Origin: Gammaproteobacteria bacterium
GTDB taxonomy: Bacteria > Pseudomonadota > Gammaproteobacteria > Thiohalomonadales > Thiohalomonadaceae
NCBI GenBank assembly: GCA_023228645.1
Contig: JALOAT010000015.1
Span: 1 to 64,000, forward strand
Direction of reading: 5' to 3'
Length of the DNA: 64,000 nucleotides
The notes under the pieces were generated by a model. The model had not been told where the DNA came from and searched no databases. It saw only the letters and a list, made by a program, of their open reading frames with translations. A program made the translations under genes and the position numbers. Shown piece after piece: positions 16,117 to 24,392 of this stretch; the first letter of the stretch is position 1; the number at the start of each line of letters is the position of its first letter.

Positions 16117-17012
16117 TGCAGCGCGGCCAACGTCCAGGCAGCGATGCCGTCGCGAGCAAGGGGTGGGTAAGGGCGCATTTGTGGCTGCTGCTGCGGCGCG
16201 TCACTCAGCTGAGCATTCTTATGCTGTTCCTGCTCGGCCCTTTGGCCGGGATCTGGATTGTGCAGGGCAACATTGCATCGAGCCTGACGCTCAAGGTGCT
16301 GCCGCTCACCGACCCTTATCTGGCAGTGCAGGCGCTGCTGGCAGGGCAGGCGCTGGAAGCGACGGCGCTGATCGGTACGGTCATCGTGCTGGTGTTTTAT
16401 GCAGTGGTGGGGGGGCGGGCTTATTGCTCCTGGGTGTGTCCGGTGAACATCGTGACCGACCTCGCGGCCTGGTTGCACCAGCGTCTCGGCATCAAGCGTA
16501 CGGCGCAGTTTGCGCGCCACAGTCGTTACTGGATTCTGGCGGCAACACTGGTGCTGGCAGTCGTCACCGGAACATTGGTGTGGGAACTGATCAATCCGGT
16601 GACCACCATCTACCGCGGCCTGATTTTCGGCGTGGGCCTCGCTTGGGGCTTATTGCTGGCGATCTTCCTGCTCGACCTGTTTGTCAGCCGCCGCGGCTGG
16701 TGTGGCCATCTGTGTCCGATGGGTGCGTTCTACAGCCTGCTGGGCAAATACAGCCTGGTGCGTGTGAGCGCCGTACGGCGTGACCAGTGCGACGACTGCA
16801 TGGACTGCTTTGCGGTGTGTCCCGAACCGCAAGTGATACGCCCCGCCCTCAAGGGGGCGTCGCAGGGTCGGGGTCCGGTGATTCTATCGGGCAACTGCAC
16901 AAACTGCGGACGCTGCATTGATGTCTGCGACAAACACGTATTCCACTTTGATCAGCGTTTCAACAATTCAACATCCAAACCGATTTCGCAAAGGACGGAG
17001 GTGATGCCATGA
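16116..17012 (+). CDS. napH: NapH, membrane iron-sulfur quinol dehydrogenase subunit
   Basis: 298 residues. About four membrane helices are seen (near residues 30-50, 87-107, 143-163 and 175-195). The two CxxxCP motifs characteristic of NapH are present (CSWVCPVN and CGHLCPMG), and the C-terminus has two [4Fe-4S] ferredoxin motifs (CDDCMDCFAVCP and CTNCGRCIDVC). The start shares a base with the napG stop, and the end overlaps napB by four bases, so translation is coupled. Confidence 0.95.
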   Translation: MQRGQRPGSDAVASKGWVRAHLWLLLRRVTQLSILMLFLLGPLAGIWIVQGNIASSLTLKVLPLTDPYLAVQALLAGQALEATALIGTVIVLVFYAVVGGRAYCSWVCPVNIVTDLAAWLHQRLGIKRTAQFARHSRYWILAATLVLAVVTGTLVWELINPVTTIYRGLIFGVGLAWGLLLAIFLLDLFVSRRGWCGHLCPMGAFYSLLGKYSLVRVSAVRRDQCDDCMDCFAVCPEPQVIRPALKGASQGRGPVILSGNCTNCGRCIDVCDKHVFHFDQRFNNSTSKPISQRTEVMP

Positions 17013-17446
17013 ACAAGTCTCTGGTGTTGGGAGGCGTATTGCTGCTGGGGCTGCTCGGGGGCACGCTGGTGCGCGCCGCAGATTCGGCAGAAAAACTGCG
17101 CGGTGACGGCGACATTTGGACCAGTTCGGACGTGGTGCAGTGGCAGGACCGCGATCCGATCCCGCGTGACTATGTGCAGCAACCGCCAATGGTGCCGCAC
17201 ACCATCGAGGGCTACACCGTCAACATCAAGGTGAACAAATGCCTGACCTGTCATAGCTGGGCGAACTACAAGGAAAAGAACGCCACCAAGATCAGTCAGA
17301 CCCATTTCTCGGATCGCGAAGGCAACGCCCTGGCCAATGTATCGGCACGGCGTTACTGGTGTACCCAGTGCCATGCGCCGCAGGCCAACGCTGCGCCGCT
17401 GGTGGAAAACCAATTCCAGCCACTGCCGGCGATCAGCAATCGCTGA
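17009..17446 (+). CDS. napB: NapB, dihaem cytochrome c subunit
   Basis: 145 residues with a signal peptide (GLLGGTLVRA, cleavage near residue 23). Two haem c sites are seen, CLTCH and CTQCH, with the conserved PPMVPHTIEGY region that supplies a distal haem ligand. NapB passes electrons to NapA in the periplasm. Confidence 0.95.
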   Translation: MNKSLVLGGVLLLGLLGGTLVRAADSAEKLRGDGDIWTSSDVVQWQDRDPIPRDYVQQPPMVPHTIEGYTVNIKVNKCLTCHSWANYKEKNATKISQTHFSDREGNALANVSARRYWCTQCHAPQANAAPLVENQFQPLPAISNR

Positions 17447-17517
17447 GTACGAAAGAGTGTACATGCCGCGCCATTGCGCGGTCATCGTAACAACGAATGA
17501 GTAAGCGAGGGGCAGCC

Positions 17518-18147
17518 ATGTCCGGTGCAAACGCAGACAACAACATCCTGACGCGCTGGTGGGAAGCGCTCAAGCGCCGCAGCGCCCTCTACGCCATGGG
17601 TTCTCTGGTGGGCGTGGGTGTCATCACCGGCGTCGTATTTTGGGGTGGATTCAACACAGCTATGGAAGCCACCAATCAGGAAGCGTTCTGTATTTCGTGT
17701 CACGAAATGGAAGAAAACGTGTACCGCGAATACAAGGACACCATTCATTACAACAACCGTTCCGGCGTACGCGCCACCTGCCCGGATTGCCATGTGCCCA
17801 ACGAATGGACGCACAAAGTGGTCCGCAAGATCCAGGCTAGCAAGGAACTCTACGGGAAAGTCATGGGCACCATCGATACCCCGGAAAAGTTTGAAGCGAA
17901 GCGTTTGACGCTCGCTCAGCGCGAATGGAATCGCATGAAAAAAACCGACTCGCGCGAATGCCGTAACTGCCACGACTACAACTCTATGGACTACACCAAG
18001 CAGGGGCGCCGCGGTCGTACCATGCACATCGAAGGCTTCGATGCCGAAAAGACCTGCATCGACTGCCACAAGGGCATCGCCCACTCGCTGCCGGCGATGA
18101 TAGAAGTCGATCCATCGGCCGCCATGGGTGACGGCAGGCGTCACTAA
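17518..18147 (+). CDS. napC: NapC, tetrahaem quinol dehydrogenase
   Basis: 209 residues. The ATG at 17518 is chosen because GCGAGGGG stands just before it; an in-frame ATG at 17497 has no such site. One membrane anchor (AMGSLVGVGVITGVVFWGGF) precedes four haem c motifs: CISCH, CPDCH, CRNCH and CIDCH. NapC oxidises membrane quinol and feeds NapB. It lies 71 bases after napB and closes the operon. The presence of both NapC and NapGH gives two possible electron routes. Confidence 0.95.
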   Translation: MSGANADNNILTRWWEALKRRSALYAMGSLVGVGVITGVVFWGGFNTAMEATNQEAFCISCHEMEENVYREYKDTIHYNNRSGVRATCPDCHVPNEWTHKVVRKIQASKELYGKVMGTIDTPEKFEAKRLTLAQREWNRMKKTDSRECRNCHDYNSMDYTKQGRRGRTMHIEGFDAEKTCIDCHKGIAHSLPAMIEVDPSAAMGDGRRH

Positions 18148-18204
18148 TGACGGCAGAGTTTTTCTAATGAGGGGCGGCGCTGTCATGCAGCATGGATCAC
18201 CAAC

Positions 18205-18236
18205 GTAGCCCGGATGAAGTGCAGTGCAATCCGGGG
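18205..18236. repeat. Family A repeat unit
   Basis: GTAGCCCGGATGAAGTGCAG followed by TGCAATCCGGGG. This is one arm of the element found at 20158, 38582 and 40376. Confidence 0.75.
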
Positions 18237-18268
18237 AATCTTCGTCGCGGGATCTTTGTGCGCTTGAC

Positions 18269-18347
18269 GGGGAATCCGGGGATAAGGCAATCGGGGCCCA
18301 GACCACAGTTTACGAAAAGAAACTGTGGACGGCCCGAATTCCCCTGC
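18269..18347. repeat. Long imperfect inverted repeat
   Basis: The outer arms GGGGAATCCGGG and CCCGAATTCCCC enclose GGGCCC/GGCCC and a perfect inner hairpin CCACAGTTT-ACGAAAAG-AAACTGTGG (18303-18328). There is no T-run, so it is not a clear terminator. Confidence 0.5.
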
Positions 18348-18813
18348 GCGATTCCCTCCCGCCCCTGCTCTTATTTACCCCGGAGGCACAGGTGGCGGGT
18401 CCTGAATCCATAGAATAAGCACAACGCCTGAGGTCAGGTGCGCGGCTGTCGCTCGATAAGGGTATGGCACATAGTTTCGCAACGTGAGCTAGGAAGACGT
18501 GGTACTGGTTTGCGTAGCTGTGCTGGGAACACACAGGTTGTGGTCTTGCGCAGGGGACGGGCCCAACCGCTGCGTGCTTTGCTGTAATTCCTGGCTCCCG
18601 CAGAAAAAGCCCGGTCGGAAGCTCGCGGGTGAGGTACTCGGCTTGAAGCGAGGTCGGCACGGGTGAAGGGCGGGCTTTGAGCCAGCCTGCGGGCTGGTCC
18701 TCTGACGTGGTCATGACGGTGCGTGCAGGGGCGCTGCCCCAAACTCATGGTCGGCCGTGGGCAGAGTCCGGCGCGCCCTATATCATTGGCCGTTCACCCG
18801 AACCGCCATACCC

Positions 18814-20178
18814 ATGAACCCACCACGCCTGACAGAGCTCCCTTATCACCCGGACACGGCGGCGCTGTTCGAGGCCGTCGCCGATGAACCGTGGGCGATG
18901 TTCCTGGACAGCGCGCAGCGCCGCACGGACGGACGTTACGATGTCGTCTGTGCGCGCCCGTTTGCCACTGTAGTGGCACAGGACGGCCTCGTAACTGTGG
19001 CCCACGGCGACGACGTGCACGTGACAGAGGCCGATCCGCTCGCCGAGCTTGCAACCTTGCTCGGACCTCAGGTTCGGGCCCGCGAACTGCCGTTCACGGG
19101 CGGTGCTGTGGGTTATTTCGGCTACGACCTGGGGCGGCGTATCGAGCGCCTACCGGTGGCGGCGGGAAGAGTGCCGGACATGGTCGTGGGCGTGTACGAC
19201 TGGGCCTTGGTGGTGGATCACATCGCGCAGCGCAGCTGGCTTGCCGGGCAGGGCCGCGATGCGGCTACGCAGATGGAATGGGCGCATTGGGTGGAGGTTT
19301 TTTCCAAGCCCCGTGCGCCTGCGGCACGAGTGGGTTTCCGTGCGCAAGGCCCGTGGATGATCGAGCCGGACGGCGCCAACTATACGCACGCCTTCGAGCA
19401 CGTGCAGCGCTACATTCGTGACGGTGATTGTTATCAGGTGAATCTGGCGCGGCGTTTCAGCGTGGCGACCTGTGGCGATCCCTGGGAAGGCTACCGCCGC
19501 CTGCGGCGCGACAACGCCGCGCCGTTCGGTGCTTATCTGCACCTGCCGGGCATGCAGGTGTTGAGCGCATCGCCGGAGCGATTTCTCCAGGTGCGCGACG
19601 GACAGGTAGAGACGCGGCCCATCAAAGGCACGCGGCCGCGTGCAGCGGATGCGCGTGAAGACGGGCTGTTGGCGGAAGCCCTTCGCGCAAGCCCCAAGGA
19701 TCGTGCGGAAAACCTGATGATCGTTGACCTGCTGCGCAACGACATCGGCAAGGTCTGCGCCATCGGCAGCGTGGCGGTCCCTGCGTTGTTCGAGGTGGAG
19801 AGTTTCGCCACCGTGCATCATCTGGTGAGCACGGTCACTGGCCGCCTCGGTGCGGGCCGCAGCGCCCTTGATCTGCTGCGTGCGTGCCTGCCTGGCGGCT
19901 CCATCACCGGCGCGCCGAAACGGCGGGCCATGGAAATCATCGAGGAACTGGAACCGGGGCGGCGCGGCGTGTATTGCGGCGCCATCGGTTATGTGGGTTT
20001 CGATGGCGCCATGGACACCAACATCGCTATTCGCACTTTGGTACAACGCGGCGATGAAGCGTGCTTCTGGGCGGGCGGCGGCATTGTCGCCGATTCGCGC
20101 TGCGAGGAGGAATTCGAGGAGACCCTGTACAAGTCCGCGGGACTATTGCAGTTGTTTCGTAGCCCGGATGAAGCGTAG
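18814..20178 (+). CDS. pabB: Aminodeoxychorismate synthase component I
   Basis: 454 residues from an ATG at 18814. The chorismate-binding domain contains PIKGTRPR (about residues 270-277); the Lys in PIKGT marks PabB rather than TrpE, which has Ala there. Also seen are GDCYQVNLARRF, ENLMIVDLLRNDIG and PGGSITGAPKRRAMEIIEELE. It makes 4-amino-4-deoxychorismate for folate using ammonia from PabA, which is not in the window. The last residues (RSPDEA) and the TAG stop are encoded by a family A repeat inserted at the gene end. Confidence 0.93.
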   Translation: MNPPRLTELPYHPDTAALFEAVADEPWAMFLDSAQRRTDGRYDVVCARPFATVVAQDGLVTVAHGDDVHVTEADPLAELATLLGPQVRARELPFTGGAVGYFGYDLGRRIERLPVAAGRVPDMVVGVYDWALVVDHIAQRSWLAGQGRDAATQMEWAHWVEVFSKPRAPAARVGFRAQGPWMIEPDGANYTHAFEHVQRYIRDGDCYQVNLARRFSVATCGDPWEGYRRLRRDNAAPFGAYLHLPGMQVLSASPERFLQVRDGQVETRPIKGTRPRAADAREDGLLAEALRASPKDRAENLMIVDLLRNDIGKVCAIGSVAVPALFEVESFATVHHLVSTVTGRLGAGRSALDLLRACLPGGSITGAPKRRAMEIIEELEPGRRGVYCGAIGYVGFDGAMDTNIAIRTLVQRGDEACFWAGGGIVADSRCEEEFEETLYKSAGLLQLFRSPDEA

Positions 20179-20194
20179 CGGAATGCCGGCTACG
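20158..20194. repeat. Family A repeat overlapping the pabB stop
   Basis: CGTAGCCCGGATGAAGCGTA followed by GCGGAATGCCGGCTACG. The ends (CGTAGCC/GGCTACG) are inverted. The element supplies the last codons and stop of pabB. Confidence 0.75.
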
Positions 20195-20326
20195 ATCACG
20201 CCTGCCATTCCACGATCGAGGTCACTCCCCGCCGGTGGGAAGCCTGTTATCACGGCGGACCACGGCGCAGGCTGGAGGCTGGTGGATTTGCTGCCATCCT
20301 TAACAGGATACAGCGTGGAGGGACCT

Positions 20327-21613
20327 ATGCCGCCCGGGGAACAGACGGACGCAGAAGCCAGGCTGACGCTCAGTCGCGAACGCTGGCTTGCACGCTACGA
20401 AGAGGTGCGCCACGAGAGCGAGCACCTGTGCCGCCCGCTCGCCATCGAGGACTACGTGGTGCAGTCTGTGCCCGAGGTGAGCCCGCCCAAGTGGCACCTG
20501 GCGCACACCAGCTGGTTCTTCGAGACCTTGCTGCTCGAACCTTTTCTTCAGGGCTACAGGATTTTTCACCCGCAGTTCGGCGATCTCTTCAATTCCTACT
20601 ACCGCACCCTGGGCGAGCCCTTTCCACGCCCGCGGCGGGGCGTGTTGTCACGGCCCACGGTAGCGGAGGTCTATCGCTATCGAAGTCATGTGGACGCGGC
20701 GGTGGCAGAGCTCATCGAATCGGTGGATTCGGGCGATCTCGCGTACGTGGCGGAGCGTCTGGAACTTGGCCTCCACCATGAACAGCAACACCAGGAGTTG
20801 CTGCTCATGGACGTGAAGCACAACTTCGCGATCAATCCCCTGCGCCCGGCCTATCACGAGGCCCCGGAGCCCGCGGCCCCGGAGGCAGCGCCGCTGGCGT
20901 GGGTCGACTTCCCGGGCGGGGTGGTGACCATCGGCGCCGCTAGCGAAGGCTTCGCCTACGACAACGAGCGCCCGCGCCACGAGGTGGCGCTGGCGCCCTA
21001 CCGGCTGGCCTCGCGCCTGGTCACCAACGACGAATTCGCCGCCTTCGTCGAGGACGGCGGCTATCGGCGCCCGGAGCTGTGGCTCGCGGACGGCTGGACC
21101 ACGGTCACGGAGAACGCCTGGCAGGCGCCGCTGTATTGGGAGCGCCGCGATGGTACGTGGTGGCACATGACCCTGGGTGGCATGCGGGCCATGGATCCAC
21201 ACGAGCCGGTCTGTCACGTGAGCTACTACGAGGCGGACGCCTTCGCCACCTGGTCGGGCAAGCGCCTGCCTGGCGAGGCGGAATGGGAGCAGGCAGCCGC
21301 GGGCCTGCGCGTAGCAGGCAATCTCTACGATACCGGCTGGCTGCATCCGCGGCCGGCCAAGGGCGAGGGCCTCGCGCAGATGTTCGGCGACGTGTGGGAG
21401 TGGACCGCGAACAGCTACGAGCCCTATCCCGGCTACCGGCGCGCCGCAGGGCCGCTCGGCGAGTACAACGGCAAGTTCATGAGCAACCAGCGCGTGCTGC
21501 GCGGCGGTGCCTGCGTGACGCCCGCCTCGCACCTGCGCGCCACCTATCGCAACTTCTTCTACCCGCACGACCGCTGGCAGTTCGCGGGTCTGCGCCTGGC
21601 GGACGGCCCATGA
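20327..21613 (+). CDS. egtB: EgtB, hercynine oxygenase (ergothioneine synthesis)
   Basis: 428 residues from an ATG with GTGGAGGG about 5 bases upstream. The N-terminal DinB-like part provides iron ligands: WHLAHTSWFFE and HHEQQHQE (HxxxH). The C-terminal FGE/sulfatase-modifying part has HEVALAPYRLASRLVTNDEF, GDVWEWTANSYEPYPGY and LRGGACVTPASHLRATYRNF. EgtB joins hercynine to a thiol donor with oxygen. It overlaps egtD by four bases (ATGA). No egtA, egtC or egtE is nearby, so the sulfur donor might be cysteine instead of gamma-glutamylcysteine. Confidence 0.93.
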   Translation: MPPGEQTDAEARLTLSRERWLARYEEVRHESEHLCRPLAIEDYVVQSVPEVSPPKWHLAHTSWFFETLLLEPFLQGYRIFHPQFGDLFNSYYRTLGEPFPRPRRGVLSRPTVAEVYRYRSHVDAAVAELIESVDSGDLAYVAERLELGLHHEQQHQELLLMDVKHNFAINPLRPAYHEAPEPAAPEAAPLAWVDFPGGVVTIGAASEGFAYDNERPRHEVALAPYRLASRLVTNDEFAAFVEDGGYRRPELWLADGWTTVTENAWQAPLYWERRDGTWWHMTLGGMRAMDPHEPVCHVSYYEADAFATWSGKRLPGEAEWEQAAAGLRVAGNLYDTGWLHPRPAKGEGLAQMFGDVWEWTANSYEPYPGYRRAAGPLGEYNGKFMSNQRVLRGGACVTPASHLRATYRNFFYPHDRWQFAGLRLADGP

Positions 21614-22557
21614 ACCGGCGCCTGGAGGTGCCGTCCGCCGCCGTCGACGAGGCCTTTCGCGAGCATGTGCTGGCCGGGCTTGCGCAGCGCCCGCGCCGAC
21701 TGGCGCCCAAATATTTTTATGACGGCCGCGGCGCCGCGCTGTTCGAGGCGATTTGCCGCTCGCCCGAGTATTACGTGACGCGCGTGGAAAAGGCGCTGCT
21801 CGCCGCGTTGGCGCCGGAGCTCGTCGCGTTCACGGGTCGCCACCGCGTGCTGGTGGAACCGGGCAGCGGCAGCGGCGAGAAGGTGCGCCTGCTCGCGGAC
21901 CTGTTACAGCCGGCAGTCTACGTGCCGGTGGACCTCAGCCCGCACTATGTATCGGCTGCCGAGAGCGGCCTTGCCCGTCACTGCCCATGGCTGCCCATAC
22001 GTCCGATCTGCGCCGATTTCACGCAGCTCACCCGGCTTGCCTTGCCGCCGGGGCGACGCCTGGTGTTCTTTCCGGGCTCCACCATCGGCAACCTGGAGCC
22101 GGAGGAGGCCGCGGCCTTTCTCGCCGGCCTGGCCGTCTGCGCCGGCCCGGGCGGCGGCCTGCTCATCGGCGTGGACCTGAAGAAGGACCGCGCGGTGCTG
22201 GAGGCGGCCTACAACGACGCCGGCGGCGTGACGGCGGCCTTCAACCGCAATCTCCTGGTGCGCATCAACCGCGAGCTCGGCGCCGACTTCGATCCCCACG
22301 CCTTCGATCACCACGCGTTCTATGACGAGGCGCGCGGACGCGTCGAGATGCACCTGGTGGCGCGCACCGCCCAATCGGTGTGGTGCGACGGCGAACGCTT
22401 CCGCTTCGCCGCGGGCGAGACCATCCATACCGAGAACTCGTACAAGTACACGGTGGCGGAGTTCGAAGCCCTGGCGGTACGCGGCGGTTGGCGTCCGCGG
22501 CAGGTCTGGTGCGACCCGGCGCGGTTGTTCAGCGTGCATTACCTGGATGTCGCATGA
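21610..22557 (+). CDS. egtD: EgtD, histidine N-alpha-methyltransferase
   Basis: 315 residues, coupled to egtB by an ATGA overlap. The opening RPRRLAPKYFYDGRGAALFEAICRSPEYYVTR is diagnostic for EgtD, and LVEPGSGSGEKVRLLADLL is the S-adenosylmethionine motif. VFFPGSTIGNLEPEEAAAFL and ENSYKYTVAEFEALA complete the family pattern. It trimethylates histidine to hercynine, the EgtB substrate. Confidence 0.95.
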   Translation: MNRRLEVPSAAVDEAFREHVLAGLAQRPRRLAPKYFYDGRGAALFEAICRSPEYYVTRVEKALLAALAPELVAFTGRHRVLVEPGSGSGEKVRLLADLLQPAVYVPVDLSPHYVSAAESGLARHCPWLPIRPICADFTQLTRLALPPGRRLVFFPGSTIGNLEPEEAAAFLAGLAVCAGPGGGLLIGVDLKKDRAVLEAAYNDAGGVTAAFNRNLLVRINRELGADFDPHAFDHHAFYDEARGRVEMHLVARTAQSVWCDGERFRFAAGETIHTENSYKYTVAEFEALAVRGGWRPRQVWCDPARLFSVHYLDVA

Positions 22558-22661
22558 GGCGTATGGGAATTGTCCTATTTCCGTACCGGCTGGCGCGTCC
22601 GGCTTACAGGCCTGACGGCTGATTGCTATCATCGGCGGCACTCACCGCAAAGGAGTGTCTC

Positions 22662-23378
22662 ATGCACCTGCCCGTCGATGCCTCGCTGTTGACTGAACTG
22701 CGCAATGCAAGCCTGTTTTCGGCCCTGGATGATGCGCAGCTTGCTCAAGTGCTGGCCGGCGCCGAGCTTTGCGAGTTGCAGCCCGATGAGAGCCTGTTCG
22801 AACAGGGCAGGCCGGCGGAGCGGTTTTTTCTGCTGCGCAAGGGGCTGGTGAAGCTGGCCCGCCTCGCGCCTTCCGGTGACGAAAAGGTTATCGAACTGGT
22901 GCAGGTGGGGCAGTTCTTCGCGGAGGCGCTGATGTTCTCCAATCAGCGCAGCGTGTACCCCGTTTCGGCGCGCGCCACCGAACCCAGCGAGGTGTTCAGC
23001 TTTGACAGCCGCACCTTTTTGGCGCTGCTGAAGGACTCACCCGAGGCGTGCATGGCGTTGCTCGGCTCCATGAGCCGCCGGCTGCACAGCCTGGTGGAGG
23101 AGATCGATCGGCTGGCCCTGCAAAGCGCCAGCGCGCGCCTGGCGGATTACCTGCTGAGCAATGCGAAAGACGGTGTGGTTTCCTTGCGCACACCCAAGAA
23201 TGTGCTCGCGTCGCGGCTCTCCATCCAGCCCGAGACCCTGTCACGAATTTTCGCGCGCATGGTGGCTGACGGCCTGCTGGAGATGCAGGGCGCACACATC
23301 GGGCTGCTCCGCGTGGATGAACTGCAGCGCCTTGCGGCGGCGGAGGTCAGCCGAGCAGCACCCGCACGTGGGAAGTGA
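22662..23378 (+). CDS. Crp/Fnr-family regulator, DNR-like
   Basis: 238 residues from an ATG with AAAGGAG 7 bases upstream. It has a cyclic-nucleotide-type beta-barrel (about 15-130), a long dimer helix and a C-terminal winged helix with LASRLSIQPETLSRIFARM as recognition helix. It lacks the N-terminal Cys cluster of FNR. FFAEALMFSNQRSVYPVSA and SIQPETLSRI match the NO-responsive DNR group as I remember it. The final 32 bases overlap the end of the convergent deacetylase gene. A TTGAC-N4-GTCAA box upstream of nap is a candidate target. Confidence 0.85.
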   Translation: MHLPVDASLLTELRNASLFSALDDAQLAQVLAGAELCELQPDESLFEQGRPAERFFLLRKGLVKLARLAPSGDEKVIELVQVGQFFAEALMFSNQRSVYPVSARATEPSEVFSFDSRTFLALLKDSPEACMALLGSMSRRLHSLVEEIDRLALQSASARLADYLLSNAKDGVVSLRTPKNVLASRLSIQPETLSRIFARMVADGLLEMQGAHIGLLRVDELQRLAAAEVSRAAPARGK

Positions 23379-24267
23379 CGCAGCGGCCCAGCGGATTGGG
23401 CTCGTAGCCGCCCTCGAGCACCGACACGATGCGGTTTTCGCAATGGCGCGCCGCCACGTTCATGAGTTCGCGGGTGATCCACATGTAATCCGCCTCGGTG
23501 AGTCCGAGCTGGCCCATATCGTCCTCCACATGGGCATCGAAGCCGGCCGAGATGAAGATCATCTGCGGCGCGAAGTCATCCAGGGCGGGCAGGAAGATGT
23601 TGCTCACCGCGTTGCGGAACCCGGTACCGCCGCAGCCGGCCTTGAGCGGCGCCAGGACAGTGTTTTCCGGTACGTCGCTGATGTCGCAAAATGGATACCA
23701 GGGGTGCTGGAAGCTGGAGAACACGCGCACGCGCGGTTCGTTGCGAAAAATGGCCTCGGTGCCGTTGCCCTGGTGCACGTCGAAATCGACAATGGCCACG
23801 CGTTCCAGGCCGTGGTGCGCGAGCGCGTGGGCGATGCCAACCGCTGCATTGTTGAAGATGCAAAATCCCATCGCCTTGTCGGGTTCGGCATGGTGCCCCG
23901 GCGGGCGCACGCCGCAAAAGGCGTTTTCCACCTTACCGGCCATCACCAGGTCCACGGCGTGCACCACGGCGCCGGCGGCGCGCCGCGCCGCCTCCAGGGT
24001 ATGCGGACCCATGGGCGTGTCGGCGTCGAGCATGATCATCCCGCTGGCAGGTGCCTGCTGCTCCACGCGCTCCACGTATTCGGGCGCGTGCACGCGCAGT
24101 AGTTGTTCGCGGGTGGCGGGCGGCGCCTCGTAATGGCGCAACAGATCCATCACGCCGCTGGCGATCAGGCGATCGTCGACGGCGTGGAGTCTTGCCGGGC
24201 TTTCAGGGTGGTGTTCGGCCACTTCGTGACGCAGGAAGGAAGGATGGCTGATATAGGCAGTGCGCAT
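23347..24267 (-). CDS. Histone-deacetylase-family protein, copy 1 (AcuC/AphA-like)
   Basis: 306 residues from an ATG with GGAG upstream. All class I/II-type deacetylase residues are visible: the His pair in RPPGHHAEPD, zinc ligands in DFDVHQGNG and SAGFDAHVEDD, and the transition-state Tyr in LEGGYEPN. Bacterial relatives remove acetyl groups from acetyl-CoA synthetase (AcuC), polyamines or other small amines. It is divergent from the Pat-type acetyltransferase gene, sharing a 125-base promoter region, and acs follows. Deacetylation of Acs is therefore a reasonable guess. A paralogue lies at 29231-30169. Confidence 0.92.
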   Translation of the reverse strand: MRTAYISHPSFLRHEVAEHHPESPARLHAVDDRLIASGVMDLLRHYEAPPATREQLLRVHAPEYVERVEQQAPASGMIMLDADTPMGPHTLEAARRAAGAVVHAVDLVMAGKVENAFCGVRPPGHHAEPDKAMGFCIFNNAAVGIAHALAHHGLERVAIVDFDVHQGNGTEAIFRNEPRVRVFSSFQHPWYPFCDISDVPENTVLAPLKAGCGGTGFRNAVSNIFLPALDDFAPQMIFISAGFDAHVEDDMGQLGLTEADYMWITRELMNVAARHCENRIVSVLEGGYEPNPLGRCVTSHVRVLLG

Positions 24268-24392
24268 GCGTGACTCCGTGGGGTAGGAGCTACAGATTAC
24301 ACGTCACGCCGGTGATATGGTAATCGCGTTCGGTTATAAGGGCGGCACACCGCTCCGTGTGGTATGCGTTTACTAGCAAAGCGAGGGAAGCA

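Larger units (their letters stand above)
18148..18813. other. Non-coding stretch between napC and pabB
   Basis: 666 bases without a supported gene. It holds a family A repeat unit (18205-18236), a long imperfect inverted repeat around 18269-18347 with a perfect 9-bp inner stem, and a GGGGC-GCT-GCCCC hairpin near 18728. The frame open at 18310-18714 on the minus strand has no start signal and no recognisable domain. The pabB promoter must lie at the right end. Confidence 0.6.

Noticed and set aside
18310..18714. 134-codon minus-strand frame in the napC-pabB gap
   Set aside because: No ribosome site, no recognised domain, and it crosses the inverted repeat at 18269-18347. I considered a mobile-element remnant but could not support it.
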